A stretch of 64,000 nt of DNA from Neckera pumila (GCA_963969595.1 OZ018409.1:11732520-11796519); one strand, 5' to 3'; shown: positions 33,385 through 45,287, numbered from the stretch's first letter. A program made the numbers and translations. The notes: generated from the letters alone by a model not told the origin.

Positions 33385-33711
33385 TGTTTGTTTGTTTGTT
33401 TGTTCGTTCTGTTATGTTGAGATCTTCCGGACCGTGCGTCCCCCGGCCGCATGCTTGGTACCATCGGAAAGCCCTCGGTAAGGAGGGGTGCATGGGCTTG
33501 GTTTCGTGGCGCTTGGAGCTACGATGCGGAACTTATTGAATTTTGAAGTATTTACGGATCAAAAAATTAGAAAATTATCTTTCCTTTGACTTCGGCCGTG
33601 TGCTTAGTACCATCAGAAAGCTCTCGGCGAGGAGGGGGGCACGGGCTTTGTTTTGTGGTGCTTGGGCACACAGTGCAAAAGTTATTGAATTTCAAAGTTT
33701 TTATTATGACT
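33385..33711. repeat. (TTTG)n followed by two tandem copies of a 149-bp GC-rich module
   Basis: About five TTTG units are followed by the module CCGTGCGTCCCCCGGCCGC...TGCTTGGTACC...GAGGAGGGG...TTGGTTTCGTGGC...TTATTGAATTT. A second diverged copy starts 149 bp later (TGCTTAGTACC at 33601). A third copy, again right after TTTG/TTTTG repeats, is at 38556-38720. On the minus strand the arrangement is GC-rich body then (CAAA)n, as expected for a short retroposon with a simple-repeat tail. No Pol III boxes were identified, so SINE status is a hypothesis. Confidence 0.55.
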
Positions 33712-33715
33712 TTAA

Positions 33716-34450
33716 CCTTGGAACACCGCGGACGCCATTCTATGGCGTTCTGATGACAATATTCTTGATCCAAGAGAATTCAAAAGCATTTTTTCATCCT
33801 CCCTTTCCTTGTTGACCTTTCACATTGGGTTATGAAGAGTATCCAATTGAGTTTGTACTCTTTCCAATTTTTGTCTTCACGGAAATGAGAAGCTATTAAA
33901 AAAAAAATCACAAAATATGCTATTTTAGAGTATTTTGGAAAGTTATTGCTCCTTGCTTTAAATCTAAAATTTCTCCACAAAAATGATATTTTTTGAGTTT
34001 GAGTCAAACTAACAAAATGAAGGTCATCTACTCTAGTTTCACCTCCAATTTGAATTTTGAAAAAAATCCTAATATTGCATATTTTATTGCAATTTGAACA
34101 TTGGGTGTATTTTCAATGTCTATTATTTTCTAATTATAGAATGACACGGAAATTGAGTTTACACCATGATGTTTGTCATTGTGATATATACATATGGTGA
34201 AATTTTCAGATTTTTCAAAATATTTTTCTATTTAATATAATTTTTCTTCACTTTTTCTTCAAAAATGCTTAAAAAAATTGATTTTTCACAAAAAAATCTA
34301 AATTTTTTTCTGAAGTAAAGAAGATATGTACTTACATCTCTAAAAAATAAAAATAAAAATTTTCATACATATCTAGTTGCAAAATGGTAGCAAATTGAGT
34401 GATGGACAGTGAGGTTTGAAATCAATGGTCTTGGGTCTGTCATTTAGGGG
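33716..34450 (+). mobile_element. 735-bp inverted-repeat arm ending at TTAA (left)
   Basis: Inverted homologue of 35004-35739, with scattered mismatches and small indels. It runs from CCTTGGAACACCGCGGACGC to GTCATTTAGGGG and is flanked by TTAA on both sides (33712-33715, 34451-34454). It faces its partner across a 545-bp core. A diverged third copy of the interior occurs at about 40,960-41,460. Non-coding. Confidence 0.65.
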
Positions 34451-34454
34451 TTAA

Positions 34455-34999
34455 TAATTAGAAACTTATATCTTCTTTGCTTTTGTTTGGGCTGTGGCAT
34501 CGGCACAGGGCTACAATTATAGTCTAATTTGCAAACCTCATGGAGATTCTTAGCAGAGGGCATCACCGGCAGTCCCCACTGAGAGTTGATTCTGAATATT
34601 CTCGCTAGCCGGGACCAGTTCCGTTCGTGGCATGGGGAAGCGAAGGAAGTCAACAAACAGGAGCGTCGTGCACTCGTGCTGGTTGCTGAAAAGCAAGCGG
34701 ATCTCGCCTAGAAATCATGCGTCGGAATCATAAGTGGAGACTGCGAAGGAAAGTGGGGAAGAGTCAACACGTTAAAGCTCCACCTCGCCATCGTTGCAAC
34801 TGAGAGATGACTATGAATTACGGAGTACTATTGTTGGCTCCAATTTTCTTGGCTACAGCAGTCGGCAAGTAGTTGCGGGAAGTTGGGAAACTTTCTATCA
34901 AGTTGGGTGGGGGAACCGAACGACGACGCTGGGAAGGACGGACTGTCACGATGAGGGAAGGTTAGGGAGGATTAAGGTAAGCGACCCCTTTCCAACCAC
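34455..34999. other. GC-richer core between the two inverted arms
   Basis: 545 bp of clearly different composition from the AT-rich arms, resembling genic sequence. It holds open frames of about 70 codons on each strand (minus 34444-34656, plus 34794-35003) with no domain I recognise. It could be a captured host-gene fragment or ancestral sequence caught between two insertions. Confidence 0.4.
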
Positions 35000-35003
35000 T
35001 TAA

Positions 35004-35739
35004 CCCCTAAATGACGGACCTATGACCATTGATTTCAAACTTCACTGTCCATCACTCAATTTGCTACCATTTTGCAACTAGACATCTATGAAAAATTTTA
35101 TTTTTATTTTTCAGAGATGAAAGTACATGTCTTCTTGACTTCAGAAAAAATTTAGATATTTTTGTGAAAAATTAATTTTTTTAAGAATTTTTGAAGAAAA
35201 AGTGAACAAAAATCATATTAAAGTATAAAATATTTTGAAAAATCTGAAAATTTCACTATAAGTGTATATCACAATGACAAACATCATGGTGTAAACTCAA
35301 TTTCCGTGTCATTCTATAATTAGAAAATAATAGACATTGAAAATACACCCAATGTTCAAATTGCAATAAAATATGCAATACTAGGAATTTTTTCAAAATT
35401 TAAATTGGAGTAGAAACTAGAGTAGATGACCTTCATTTTGTTAGTTTGACTCAAACTCAAAAAATATCATTTTTGTGGAGAAATTTCAGATTTAAAGCAA
35501 GGAGCAACAACTTCCCAAAATACTCTAAAATAGCATATTTTGTGATCCGTTTTTTTTAATAGCTTCTCATTTCCGTGAAGACAAACTTTGGAAAGAGTAC
35601 AAACTCAATTGAATACTCTTCATAACGCCATGTGAAAGGTCAACAAGGAAAAGGAGGATAAAAAAATGCTTTTGAACTCTCTTGGCTCAACAGTATTGTC
35701 ATGGGAACGCCACAAAATGGCGTCCGCGGCGTTCCAGAG
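35004..35739 (-). mobile_element. 736-bp inverted-repeat arm ending at TTAA (right)
   Basis: Partner of 33716-34450. It starts CCCCTAAATGACGGACC after TTAA (35000-35003) and ends GGCGTCCGCGGCGTTCC, with TTAA at 35740-35743. Mismatches to the left arm show it is older than the H4 inverted repeat. Confidence 0.65.
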
Positions 35740-35743
35740 TTAA

Positions 35744-38260
35744 GCAATTGCCCATATGTGGAGTGCAAGTCTGTTCAGATGGGAATTTTTCTCGTTTGTG
35801 GAAATAAAATTTGGAAGGATTGCATATTTTTCCAAATTTCTTTTACACAAAATGTAATAACTATGAATTTTTTAGTAGAAGATTCTCTTTGACCTATTTA
35901 TGATCTTTAGATTGCTACATTACCAACCACAGACTGATGTAAGTGATAATTGTGGCTTTCAATTTACAAGTTGTGATCATTCTATATTTCAATGTACACC
36001 TCCCAAACATTATGTCTTACTCTGCGTGAGCTGTTGGAAATGCAACAGACCTATGGTTGGAAATACAAGAGCCTATACCACCAAAATGGGGGGTAATCGG
36101 AAACAGGTCGGCTACCTTAGAACCTTTTGGTTAAGTTGATGTGCACAGATAGTGTAAAAATTATAACATAGAGATTATTTTTGAATTACATAGAATTTCA
36201 AATCATGGATTTCTATTAAAAATATTTTTATTGGGTGAATTTTGTAATTTTGTGTATTTCATAAGGTAATCTTTAATGTATAATTAGGTGCATCTTTGAA
36301 TTTCCTTCATAATTATCCCACAAAAGGCTATACTAGTATAAGTTTGTATAAGAACATGTGGTAAAATTTTGTAAAGTTTTACGACATAAAATGGAAGATA
36401 TTAGCATTTGAAGTGAAGAAAATTCTTTTGGGGGGACATTGCCATACTAAATTATTTATATAAGGTGGTTCACACCAAAAACAAGAAGACCAAAAATTGA
36501 GAAGTCTCCCCTTCAAGTCCCTTCTTTTGTCATTGAGAAGTCCTCATTTGGGGGTCACAACCTTTGGATTGGTATAAACCACCCACAGGACATGAAATGG
36601 CAAAGCATATTTGAAATAATATTTTTTAGCAAGGATCTCCATAATTCAAGTTTAAACCCACTTCTTTGAAGTGGGTTGATTATATATAATTATAATTACG
36701 AGAGACCCAATTTTGAAAACTTTTGTTGCTATATAGAAAAAAAAAAAAAGCAATGCTCCATGTCATTAGGCCTTTCAAATTTGGGAACTTAAAAAAAAAA
36801 TGACATGCTACAATTGAGTCAATATTTGGTAAATAATTTGATCAATAAGGGGTCATTCCTAGATTACAAGACATCTCAATGAGTGATTGAGTGGCAAATT
36901 TGACTTTTAGTAATACTTGAAAGGATTGTGTTTTTGAGTATATAGACATAATAAAGAGACAATGTAAACTAATATGTATTTTAAATTATACATGAGCATT
37001 TATATAATTGATCCATTTATTCAAGCATGCCTCAAACATTGATTTGTACCATGATTCAGAATTTGGAAGTTCCAAATGATTTGGAATAAGGTCAATATCC
37101 TATGTATTCATATCTATGTAGCTAGATTTGTATCTATATCCAAATATTTGTATTCATGTGTAAATATTCATATATTGTGTTTGTTTAGGATAAATGTGAT
37201 ATTTTTAATTTTAATATTTTGACCCAGCCAATTTTTTCTAAATATTGGGCCTAGTATGTTTAAGGGGATAGCCATATTCTATTGTAATTAATAACCATCA
37301 ATGTAAAGCCTATTTAAAGCTTTCAATGTTTGTATTAAAAATTGTTTGGAACTACAATCTAAAGTACATCTAACAATGTGTTGTTTAGAACTTATATACA
37401 ATGTGATGGTCAAATTTAATTAATTTGTATGAATGAAATAAAGACATTATCGAGCATGGCTCAATTGAAACTTTGATTTTAAGGTCACATCTACATGATT
37501 GGATCTACTGCTAAAATAACAAATATTTGTCAACAAAAATGTTTAATCACAATATGAATATTCCTTTTTAAAGTGATTTTTGATTATATTTTGTATTTTT
37601 TTCAAGATAAATTTAAAAACTGAAATATTGGTTTCTAATAATGGTGATTATGAGACTTTTCTTTATTTCATTATTCAAGTCGTTTTTGAAAGATCATTTT
37701 TTGAACTGCAAATTTATTTTTATTTTTGAAAAAAATAGAGCTTGTATTGTCTTTGAATTGTAGGGTATTTGAAAATTCTTTTTTGAAAATTTGTACAATG
37801 TTAGAGAACTTCAAGAAGAATCTACAAACATTTAGAAGATGAAAAATATTGAGGTTATGTTTTCTTGGGACGTATTTGAGATCATTTTTGTTCTAAACCT
37901 CAACATCTAATCTTTAAAAGGTTGATATGCTAAATTTCTAAAGTAGAAAAGGATAGTATTTCAATAATGCTTGAAGTTGTATTCTAGGGTTGAACTTTTA
38001 CACTATTTATAGAATATGGCTTCATAGTTGAATCTTATTTTATTATTCTCAATCAAAGATTTCAATTAAAAAAAATCATAATACTATAAAAGGATAAGAT
38101 TATGAGATATAATCATATTATTTTTGTCTAATGTTTGATTAATACTCCATTAATGGGCTCCATTGAAGTTACAAAAAGACAATAAACAATGGATAAGATA
38201 AACTCGACTTAGTAGTCTAACTTATTTCATTTACTATTATCAATACCTTAAATGAGGCTG
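35744..38260. other. non-genic AT-rich stretch
   Basis: About 2.5 kb with only short open frames lacking domains. No element termini or RNA genes recognised. Confidence 0.55.
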
Positions 38261-38543
38261 TTTGTTTGTTTGTTTGTTTGTTTGTTTGTTTGTTTGTTTG
38301 TTTGTTTGTTTGTTTGTTTGTTTGTTTGTTTGTTTGTTTGTTTGTTTGTTTGTTTGTTTGTTTGTTTGTTTGTTTGTTTGTTTGTTTTGTTTTGTTTTGT
38401 TTTGTTTTGTTTTGTTTTGTTTTGTTTTGTTTTGTTTTGTTTTGTTTTGTTTTGTTTTGTTTTGTTTTGTTTTGTTTTGTTTTGTTTTGTTTTGTTTTGT
38501 TTTGTTTTGTTTTGTTTTGTTTTGTTTTGTTTTGTTTTGTTTG
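38261..38543. repeat. compound microsatellite (TTTG)31(TTTTG)31
   Basis: 38261-38384 is 31 uninterrupted TTTG units and 38385-38539 is 31 uninterrupted TTTTG units, followed by one TTTG. Open frames across it on both strands are low-complexity artefacts. Equal unit counts may be chance, and read or assembly error in such arrays is common. Confidence 0.95.
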
Positions 38544-38555
38544 TAGCGTGGACAA

Positions 38556-38720
38556 CTTCTTGACCGTGCGTCCCCCGGCCGCGTGCTTGGTACCGTCAGA
38601 AAGTTCTCGCCGAGGAGGGGTGCACCGGCTTGGTTTCGTGGCATTTGGAGCAGTGGTGCAAAAGTTATTGAATTTCAAAGTATTTATTGATTAAAAAATT
38701 AGAAAATTACTTTTACTTTG
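38556..38720. repeat. GC-rich module, third copy
   Basis: Copy of the 149-bp module found twice at 33427-33711, beginning CCGTGCGTCCCCCGGCCGC directly after the TTTTG array and ending in AT-rich sequence shared with those copies (AAAAAATTAGAAAATTA). Confidence 0.65.
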
Positions 38721-38739
38721 ATTTGGTGGCGTTCTTGGT

Positions 38740-38811
38740 ACTGGGAGTGGAACCGGGAGTAGAACTGGGAGTAGAATTGGAAGTAGAACCAGGAATGGAA
38801 CCGGGAGTAGA
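38740..38811. repeat. 12-bp minisatellite, about six units
   Basis: Variants of AGTAGAACCGGG repeated head to tail. It follows the third GC-rich module directly. In frame it would encode a four-residue repeat, but no gene context supports translation. Confidence 0.75.
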
Positions 38812-39289
38812 TGAAAATTGGGCCAACGGCACAGGGTCACACTAGTATATATTGAAGATTGTTAATTTGTTTCTATATAATGATGTGTATCATTCTACAT
38901 CCATTGCCAATTTTTTTGTTCTAATGTATGACAATGAAAATGTACCTTAGCATTTAATCTCAAACTAGACTCAAGACAAGGCCAAGCTACAACATTGTCC
39001 TATATCCTATAGTATTTTAGCTAAAAAATGTATCTAAAAATTATCAAATTTGTAGCTTAAATTTTTTCAAATACCTATCCAATTATTTTAATTTTTTTTT
39101 AAAGTTCGCAATTTTTGATGATATTTATTGGAACTTTGATTCATTTCAAATTTGTTACTGATGATCATCTTGGAACTCATCTTGTCAGGTTTAATTACAT
39201 CCGAAGGCCATTTGTATGACTTCCCCTCTCTGATTTTGCCCTTGTTGCAACGATACTTAAGTGTAAATTGGAAGACATCTTAACCGTGT
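38812..39289. other. non-genic stretch
   Basis: AT-rich, no features recognised apart from entry into repeat R2 at its right side. Confidence 0.45.
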
Positions 39290-39450
39290 AATATTTTTGC
39301 AGACACTAAGTGTCCAATGGATGATAGAAGTGCAGATGATCATCGTTGGAATTTTGTGTAAAAAAGAGGAGATCTTGCATAGTAGTTTGACCTCTAATGA
39401 GTGCTCTTGCTTTTTCTTTAAAACAAATGATTCACATGGAACCCAAAATT
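39290..39450 (+). repeat. dispersed repeat R2, copy 2
   Basis: Homologous to 20749-20940 (CAGACACTAAGTGT, TTGGAATTTTGTGTAAAAAA, AGTAGTTTGACCTC in the same order). Non-coding. Confidence 0.65.
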
Positions 39451-39508
39451 TCCATGGACATTCTAGGGTTAATTATGGGTGAGTGACTTCATATGATTCC
39501 ACCACTTA

Positions 39509-39780
39509 AGGTGGGTGCACCCAAATGCACCACTGACCTTAAACCGCCATCTATACTCATTGTACATCTCCAAAATCAGTTTTGTACCTATGTGGAAGAA
39601 ACGCTTTTAGAATCAAACTTTGTTCCTTAATAACTTTTGCATACAGTATCCAAATGCTACATTCTTTGGTGCCTTGGAACCTCCTTTCACTTGCCAACAA
39701 GACAATATGAAAATCTGATCAGCCTAGTAACAAGAACTAGGCATAGTACCAATTTGTGACGGTTTTGGGTGTACCCACCT
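39509..39780. mobile_element. MITE of the AGGTGGGT family, 272 bp
   Basis: AGGTGGGTGCACCCAAA at the left and TTTTGGGTGTACCCACCT at the right form inverted repeats between TA dinucleotides (39507-39508, 39781-39782). It is the longer relative of the 54-bp element at 26237-26290. No coding capacity. Confidence 0.8.
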
Positions 39781-39782
39781 TA

Positions 39783-40959
39783 TGTCCACTACAAGTGGCT
39801 AGCTGAATCCCTTACAGGGAATTTCATAAGCAATACAATTTCTTTTGAGTGAGTATATGGCCTTACAGTAAGGAATGGCACATGACGTCGGATGATGACC
39901 TCCAGAAACGCCGGCGGAATTGCTAGTCACATGGCATTTTGAGTCACCCGACATAAGCTTAACGTAAACTAGGTCGTAAGATTATGCATACTCCGTGTCA
40001 ATCTTTCAAAGAAGAAGAATTTTCCGATGTGGGGTTGGTTTGTACGTCCCTCTCATTGATCGATCAGTTTTTAAACCTTTGGTTTGATCAGTATCCTCCT
40101 TTTTTATACAGGTTCAGCCTCACAATTGGGATCTTGTGCAGATCGAATTTTGAAAAAGACCGTGATGTCAGGTATGCAACTGCCTGCCTGGTGCAAGTTG
40201 AATTTTCCATTTGATGTCGTGCCTCGTGCCTGTGACTTCGGAGAGAGTGGAGAGGGAATCAGTGGTTTTGAAAGACGTGCCAGTCTTCGAAAGGAAGTGA
40301 TCCGCATCTGCCATTTCTTCGTCGTTGATTGCGGTTCCAGAGGGGAAATCAATGGCAGAGGTGGTATTTCTGCAAATTCTTTTTTAATTGGGAGATCTCT
40401 TCTTCCAATCTCTTTTTTGTTGGAGACTGTGTCTTCTGCAGCAAGTGCGACCTGTGAGGACGATGCTGGCCAATTCGTCAACCCCGGAGAGGAGTTTAGC
40501 CATCATCACCCGCATCATTGCTAATGTGAGTTACTGGAAACCAGGGGAATAGGATTTAGGGTTTGATTTAGGGTTTCTCTTTTCTGGCAATTGCACTTTT
40601 CGATAAGAGCTTTGGTTTCGTATGGTTAATTGAAATCAAGGTTTGCACAATATGACTTAGTCGACTGCAATAATTTAGAGATTTTTAATATTATAAACGA
40701 CACAATTGCCATGTATGTTCATATGGCAGTGACTGGCATTCAAAAGAGTTGTTGCTGTGATGTCACGATGACTGAGCTTAAGGCAGAGGAGTAAGGCTTT
40801 TGGGAGATGTAAAGAGATGGGCAGGAGCCCTAGAAGGAAGCTGCGGGCACTGGCTGTGCTATGGTCACATCACCTGAGAATGTAAGATAGAAAAAAAATG
40901 ATTTTTTCATTCAAATTTCTTCTGAAAGTTGCTTGAATACACTTTCAGTGAATAGTATT
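39783..40959. other. unassigned region with two telo-box motifs
   Basis: TTTAGGGTTT occurs twice, at 40555-40564 and 40567-40576; this telo-box is common in promoters of plant growth and translation genes. The longest frame, plus 40084-40524 (146 codons), ends 30 bp before these motifs and has no recognisable domain, so I do not call it a gene. A downstream first exon driven by this region cannot be identified. Confidence 0.35.
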
Positions 40960-41460
40960 GCAAATTCTCTTGTTATGGTATTCTCTTTTTAAGAAGAAGA
41001 TGCTTAATCCATGGATCACCCTTGTAGTGTATTTTGACCATTTCTTGTTTTTTATTCTTATGTGAATTTTAGCCATGAAAATGATATTTTCTTGAATTTA
41101 AGTCCAATTAATGAAATGAAGCTTATGAAGTGCAAGTCTACTTCAATTTGAAAATTTTGAAAAATTCAAAAATTTTAATATTTTTTTCAGCAATATGAAC
41201 TTTGGGCCTATGACCATGGTTTGTTGATTTTCTAATTTTAGTACGACATGGTGACTTTGGTTTGTATCATGATGTTAAACACTATATATACATCTTCAAT
41301 GATGTACAACAACATGCAATAAAATGAAGTCATTGTGGCTCTAAAAAGAGGAATTGTAACAATATTTTGAAAATTGGTCAAACAATTGAGTCTGTAGGGG
41401 TGGTTAGCTATGAAATTCAATAACTTCCAAACCATAATTGCTCTTTTGCTTCAAGATTAG
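40960..41460. repeat. diverged copy of the 735-bp inverted-repeat arm
   Basis: Order and wording resemble 33,850-34,440: AATGATATTTTCTTGA, AATGAAATGAAG, TTTGAAAATTTTGAAAA, TTTTCTAATTTTAG...GACATGG, CATGATGTT, then GTCTGT...AGGGG near the right end. Heavily decayed, single, not paired. Confidence 0.5.
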
Positions 41461-41505
41461 CTCCTTGGATTAGCACCTTGAAAGATGTGCATTGTTGTGC
41501 TCTCT

Positions 41506-42466
41506 TTAGCCACGGCAGAGCAGACCGCCAGGCATGCCATTGGACAGGGAGCCGGCATGGCTGCCTCAGTCCACAGCGCTGAAGCTGGAAATGTGGTGTT
41601 GCACAGGAATTGCAGTGCCGGACTACTGGCTAATCTTGCAGTCGGTGGCAAGAAGCGAGGAGCCCAAGAAGCGATCAGCGCCGACCATGATGGGCATGGC
41701 CACACCTCGCTTAGTGGGATTTACGTACCCTGGCTGGTACGTCTGCCCAAGCACGCCCCATTCACTGACGACGACAGGGTGTCGAAGTGAGCGAAGCAGT
41801 CATCGTCTCCGATGTCGTACTTGTGCACGTTGCTCTCCTTTTTTCAGATGGGGACGATGGTGAGCGCCACTCCCATCTTGTACTTGGTGGCATTCGCGGC
41901 AGCGATGCGGCTCAAGGTCAGAACGCCATCAGGTGACGCCCATGACGCTCCCTCATATCAAGGACGGCCAGTATTATGCACGAGAATTAGAATGTATTGA
42001 ATCCTATTTAATTTCTATTCAAAACCTGAAGGTTCTTTTCAACCTCTTCTAACTGTCTTATAAACAACTTTTAGCAACATTTCGTGGCAACATTTCTAAG
42101 TTTGTATCCGCTCAAGGTAGTTATTACTTTTTACATGAGTTTGGTATTTATACGATGCTAAAGGTTGAGATGTCCGTGAGACCTGGAGGGCGAAAGACTT
42201 GGCATTGTGAGAGATCTCGAGCTGGTCGACAGCGTTGTCCCATTTTAATTGCAACGCGCCCGTGGCGATGGTGAGTGTGTGTGGTCCGAAACGAAGCCGA
42301 GCGCTTGCACCCAGGTGAAGTCACGCAGGTGGCCATCGGGTCGCTTGCCGATGAAGTGAGCGTTGATGAGCAGGTCAGTGTCCGAGACCAGGCAGAAATC
42401 CTGGTTCTTGCGTCCGTCGAAGTAAAAGGTGACTCCATCGCCTCCACAATCGTCGGGTCTCAACAC
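41506..42466 (-). pseudogene. root cap domain (PF06830-type) protein, decayed
   Basis: On the minus strand, 42466 to about 42275 encodes GGDGVTFYFDGRKNQDFCLV, then INAHFIGKR and RDFTWVQALG, the hallmark of plant root-cap/LEA-related secreted proteins. One extra CA unit in a short dinucleotide repeat shifts the frame; the next stretch (TIATGALQLKWDNAVDQLEI) continues in another frame. Further on come ITIVPI-like sequence with an in-frame TGA, HKYDIGDDDCFAHF, another shift, then LGQTYQPGYVNPTKRGVAMP and TDCKISQ before a TAG, and LLCRG at the end. These blocks follow the family order. At least two frameshifts and three internal stops make it a pseudogene. The Cys-rich segment normally before GGDG is not recognisable. 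A probable signal-peptide exon is at 43114-43223. Confidence 0.85.
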
Positions 42467-43113
42467 ATGGCGCCCTTTCCATTGCAGTTAGCTGTCAAAT
42501 TGTCAAAATGTAATACATGCATATACATAATTATCAAATTTCACCAAGGTGTCAGAGATTGCAACTCCTCGAAGGTTTGTGACCAAACTGGACACAGCGA
42601 GACTCTTCTTTCCTTAATAAAAGTACTTGAACCCTCGGAGAATCTTGGAACGCAGTCCTGTCAAATTGCTTTCTTCTACGGGTCAGCTCTGTTACACCCA
42701 GTGACTCAAATCTGTAGGGATATTGGAGTGCAAGTCTTACCATCTGCAATAGGAGGCGATTTTGAAACAAGACTTGAAAACTCTGCATCGGGGTTAGTAT
42801 TTTTGGCGAGAATTGAGTTGCGCAACGCTCAAAATGGAAGGAAACTGGAAAATCTCGAAGTTGAAGTCTGGCACTGTGACACCCCCTGGTGTTGAAGATA
42901 AACGATGTTAATGTATGGATTGGACAGTGCATGTCGTGACTGTTGACTCAGGGCAAATTTTATTTCTAATTCAGGACTGCCGCTGCAACCTTGGACTAAT
43001 TGGACTAAGTGTCTTGTTACTTGGGATCTAATGCAGAAAGAAATGCCAGAAGATCAAGCAATCGTGAGCTAGCAAGAGTTTTTAACAATCGGTTGAGGTA
43101 GGGAATCATACAC

Positions 43114-43223
43114 TTTGGTGGAGGAGGCGGGCTTTTACATCTTAGGCAGCTAGCTGCAAACTTCGGCTCGATGACTGCCAGGAGCAGCATGGCCAGGAGA
43201 ATCACCCACAATGTAGCTTCCAT
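43114..43223 (-). pseudogene. probable signal-peptide exon of the root-cap pseudogene
   Basis: From the ATG complementary to 43221-43223 it encodes MEATLWVILLAMLLLAVIE, a good signal peptide, then SCLRCKSPPPPPK, ending at a GTGTAT donor. A signal peptide followed by a Cys- and Pro-rich segment is how root-cap proteins begin. Linking it to 42466 requires an intron of about 650 bp; no open middle exon was found, so the connection is inferred from order and strand. Confidence 0.5.
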
Positions 43224-44050
43224 ATTGGAAACCTCTCTGCTGCTCTGAGTATTGATCCAAGTGAGAGATGGAGACACAGGCCGCAGCATATGATGTGAAT
43301 GAACTCATATACATTTCGGAAACGATTACTACTGGTATTTTCATTCTTTCTGCATGAAGATATTTAATCTACTACCACGTCTCTGCTTACGTCAAAGCCC
43401 CTAGCAAAGCCTTTAGTTATGCACCTGGACATTGGAGACTAGAAATGATTGCAAACTCGCTTGCAGCAAAGGACCAAAGTGCAAAAATAATGCAGTACAT
43501 GATAAGAAACTGTTTGGGGTGTTTTCGACTTGAGCGTGGTGATTTGGCAACTGAACACGTTGAACAAACCTCGTTGTTGGCCTAGATTTCGCCGAAGTCC
43601 TGTGGACATTGGAGTGGAACCCTGTATGAACAGACTCTCCCTCCTACGAAATGCTTCTCTCTCCCTTACGTGAAGAAGCAATACCCAGAGGCCTGTTGTG
43701 ATAGTTGAGTTGACCTCCAGCAAGGATCAGTTAGGAATGCCGATTTATTAATTCGCTTGCATTGTGATGTGTACTCTTGTTGCCATCTCCAGTGCCAGTG
43801 AGGAGGAAGAATGTAAGGAGTACTCAAAATTGAGCATGTTTTCAAAAGCATGGCCTAAGAAATTTAGAAAGTAACTTAGATGCTTGTTGCACATTGTCTG
43901 AGGACATTGAAAATAGGACCTTGTGTTAGAAAATCTACCTAAGGTAGATCAACCTATTACCACCCTGATTTGCAATTTGACTATCTTGGGGCTAATTCCA
44001 TGAGAGACATATATTTTTCAGAGGTGTGCGCATGTTTCATGAATCAAACC
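43224..44050. other. intergenic stretch
   Basis: No supportable gene. Minus-strand frames at 43439-43851 have no recognisable domain. Confidence 0.45.
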
Positions 44051-44370
44051 CAAGTGAAATTATAATTTTCTGATCAAAATTGTAATTTCTGTGAATTTTT
44101 GAAGTGTTTTACTAAAGCGCCTGTGACGAGGGTCATAAACGCCCTAATAACAATCCATAACCACCTTCTTATGTCCCTATAAGCATCTAGGTATTCACCA
44201 GTCAGCTATTGCCACATTACCCTAAATGACATAAATGCATTGATTTTGTCAGATTTCCAGATAGAATTGACTCACTTCTGGACAGATTTGGATGGTGGAA
44301 TGGGTGGAAATGGGGCCAAAAACAAAGTGGCGGAAATGGGTTGGAGACGGAATTAGGCTGGTCTATCTTA
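44051..44370 (+). repeat. dispersed repeat R1, copy 2
   Basis: Homologue of 20379-20696 in the same orientation, beginning CAAGTGAAATTATAATTTT and ending GGCTGGTCTATCTTA. Non-coding. Confidence 0.7.
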
Positions 44371-44540
44371 TTCACGTGACCTCTTACAACTTTTGCATAT
44401 TGTATTTGGACTTCAACCAAGTTGTCACTTGGCATTTTGTGATTAAGAAGTTGCTCTCCACATGCAATAACGGTCATCAGACAAATTTGTTTGGTTTAAT
44501 GCCTTACTATCATTTATACAAGAATCACATTAATAAATCC

Positions 44541-44775
44541 TTCCAATTGAGTTTATAGAACTTGAACTTTTAGTTATACATTAATCAAATTTAAAGGTCT
44601 TTAAATTGAATTTATGGAACTTGAAATAAATAAATTCCTCAAATTGAAATTATAGAACTTGAACTTCCAGTTATACATTAATCAAATTATAAAATTCTTT
44701 GAATTGAATTTATGGAACTTGAAATTAAAAAATTCCTTGAATTGAATTTATAGAACTTGAACTTTCATTGGGTGC
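44541..44775. repeat. AT-rich minisatellite, period about 97 bp in two halves
   Basis: Alternating diverged half-units contain AATTGA(A/G)TTTAT(A/G)GAACTTGAA. The longer block AGTTATACATTAATCAAATT recurs about 97 bp apart. About 2.4 full periods. No gene overlaps it. Confidence 0.65.
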
Positions 44776-45287
44776 TTCATTTAATGTCCTAAGAACATCT
44801 ACATCCTTACAGGTTAAAATTGCCCAATTTAAGCAAGCACACCATTGTATACAAAATGTATCAAGCAAATGCTCAATGAATCAATCACAATTAGAATGTA
44901 GGATGGAGGTGACTAAACTTAAATTTGTGAAGTGCCATTGCGTGACAAAATTGGGTTGAAGCTTGAGAGAATCTCTTTAAACAACAAATTTTATTCATTT
45001 TGGCCATATGTTGATCTTTCTAGTCACCCACCCATTCTAAACCTATGATGTATACCATACATGTAGTGCACAGAAAAAGCATAGAAATATCTTTCTTGAA
45101 CAACAGTAAGTTCAACACCAGAATTCCAAAGATCAATTTTCGAATGAAATTTTCTGCAATTCCATTATTTCCATTAGGTCGTCGATACTGCATGTCGATC
45201 TGACTGTCCTACACTCTGATGCCACAAGTATAGTGTTTGTTTCATATGTTAGCTACAACATTTAGAACGTCCGATGAACTTACCCTT
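44776..45287. other. non-genic stretch
   Basis: No gene or element termini recognised between the minisatellite and the decayed MITE. Confidence 0.45.

Noticed and set aside
38217..38694. Open frames of up to 153 codons across the TTTG/TTTTG array
   Set aside because: Pure low-complexity translation of a microsatellite on both strands.
40084..40524. 146-codon open frame followed by telo-box motifs
   Set aside because: No recognisable domain, overlapping competing frames and no splice model; kept only as an unassigned region.
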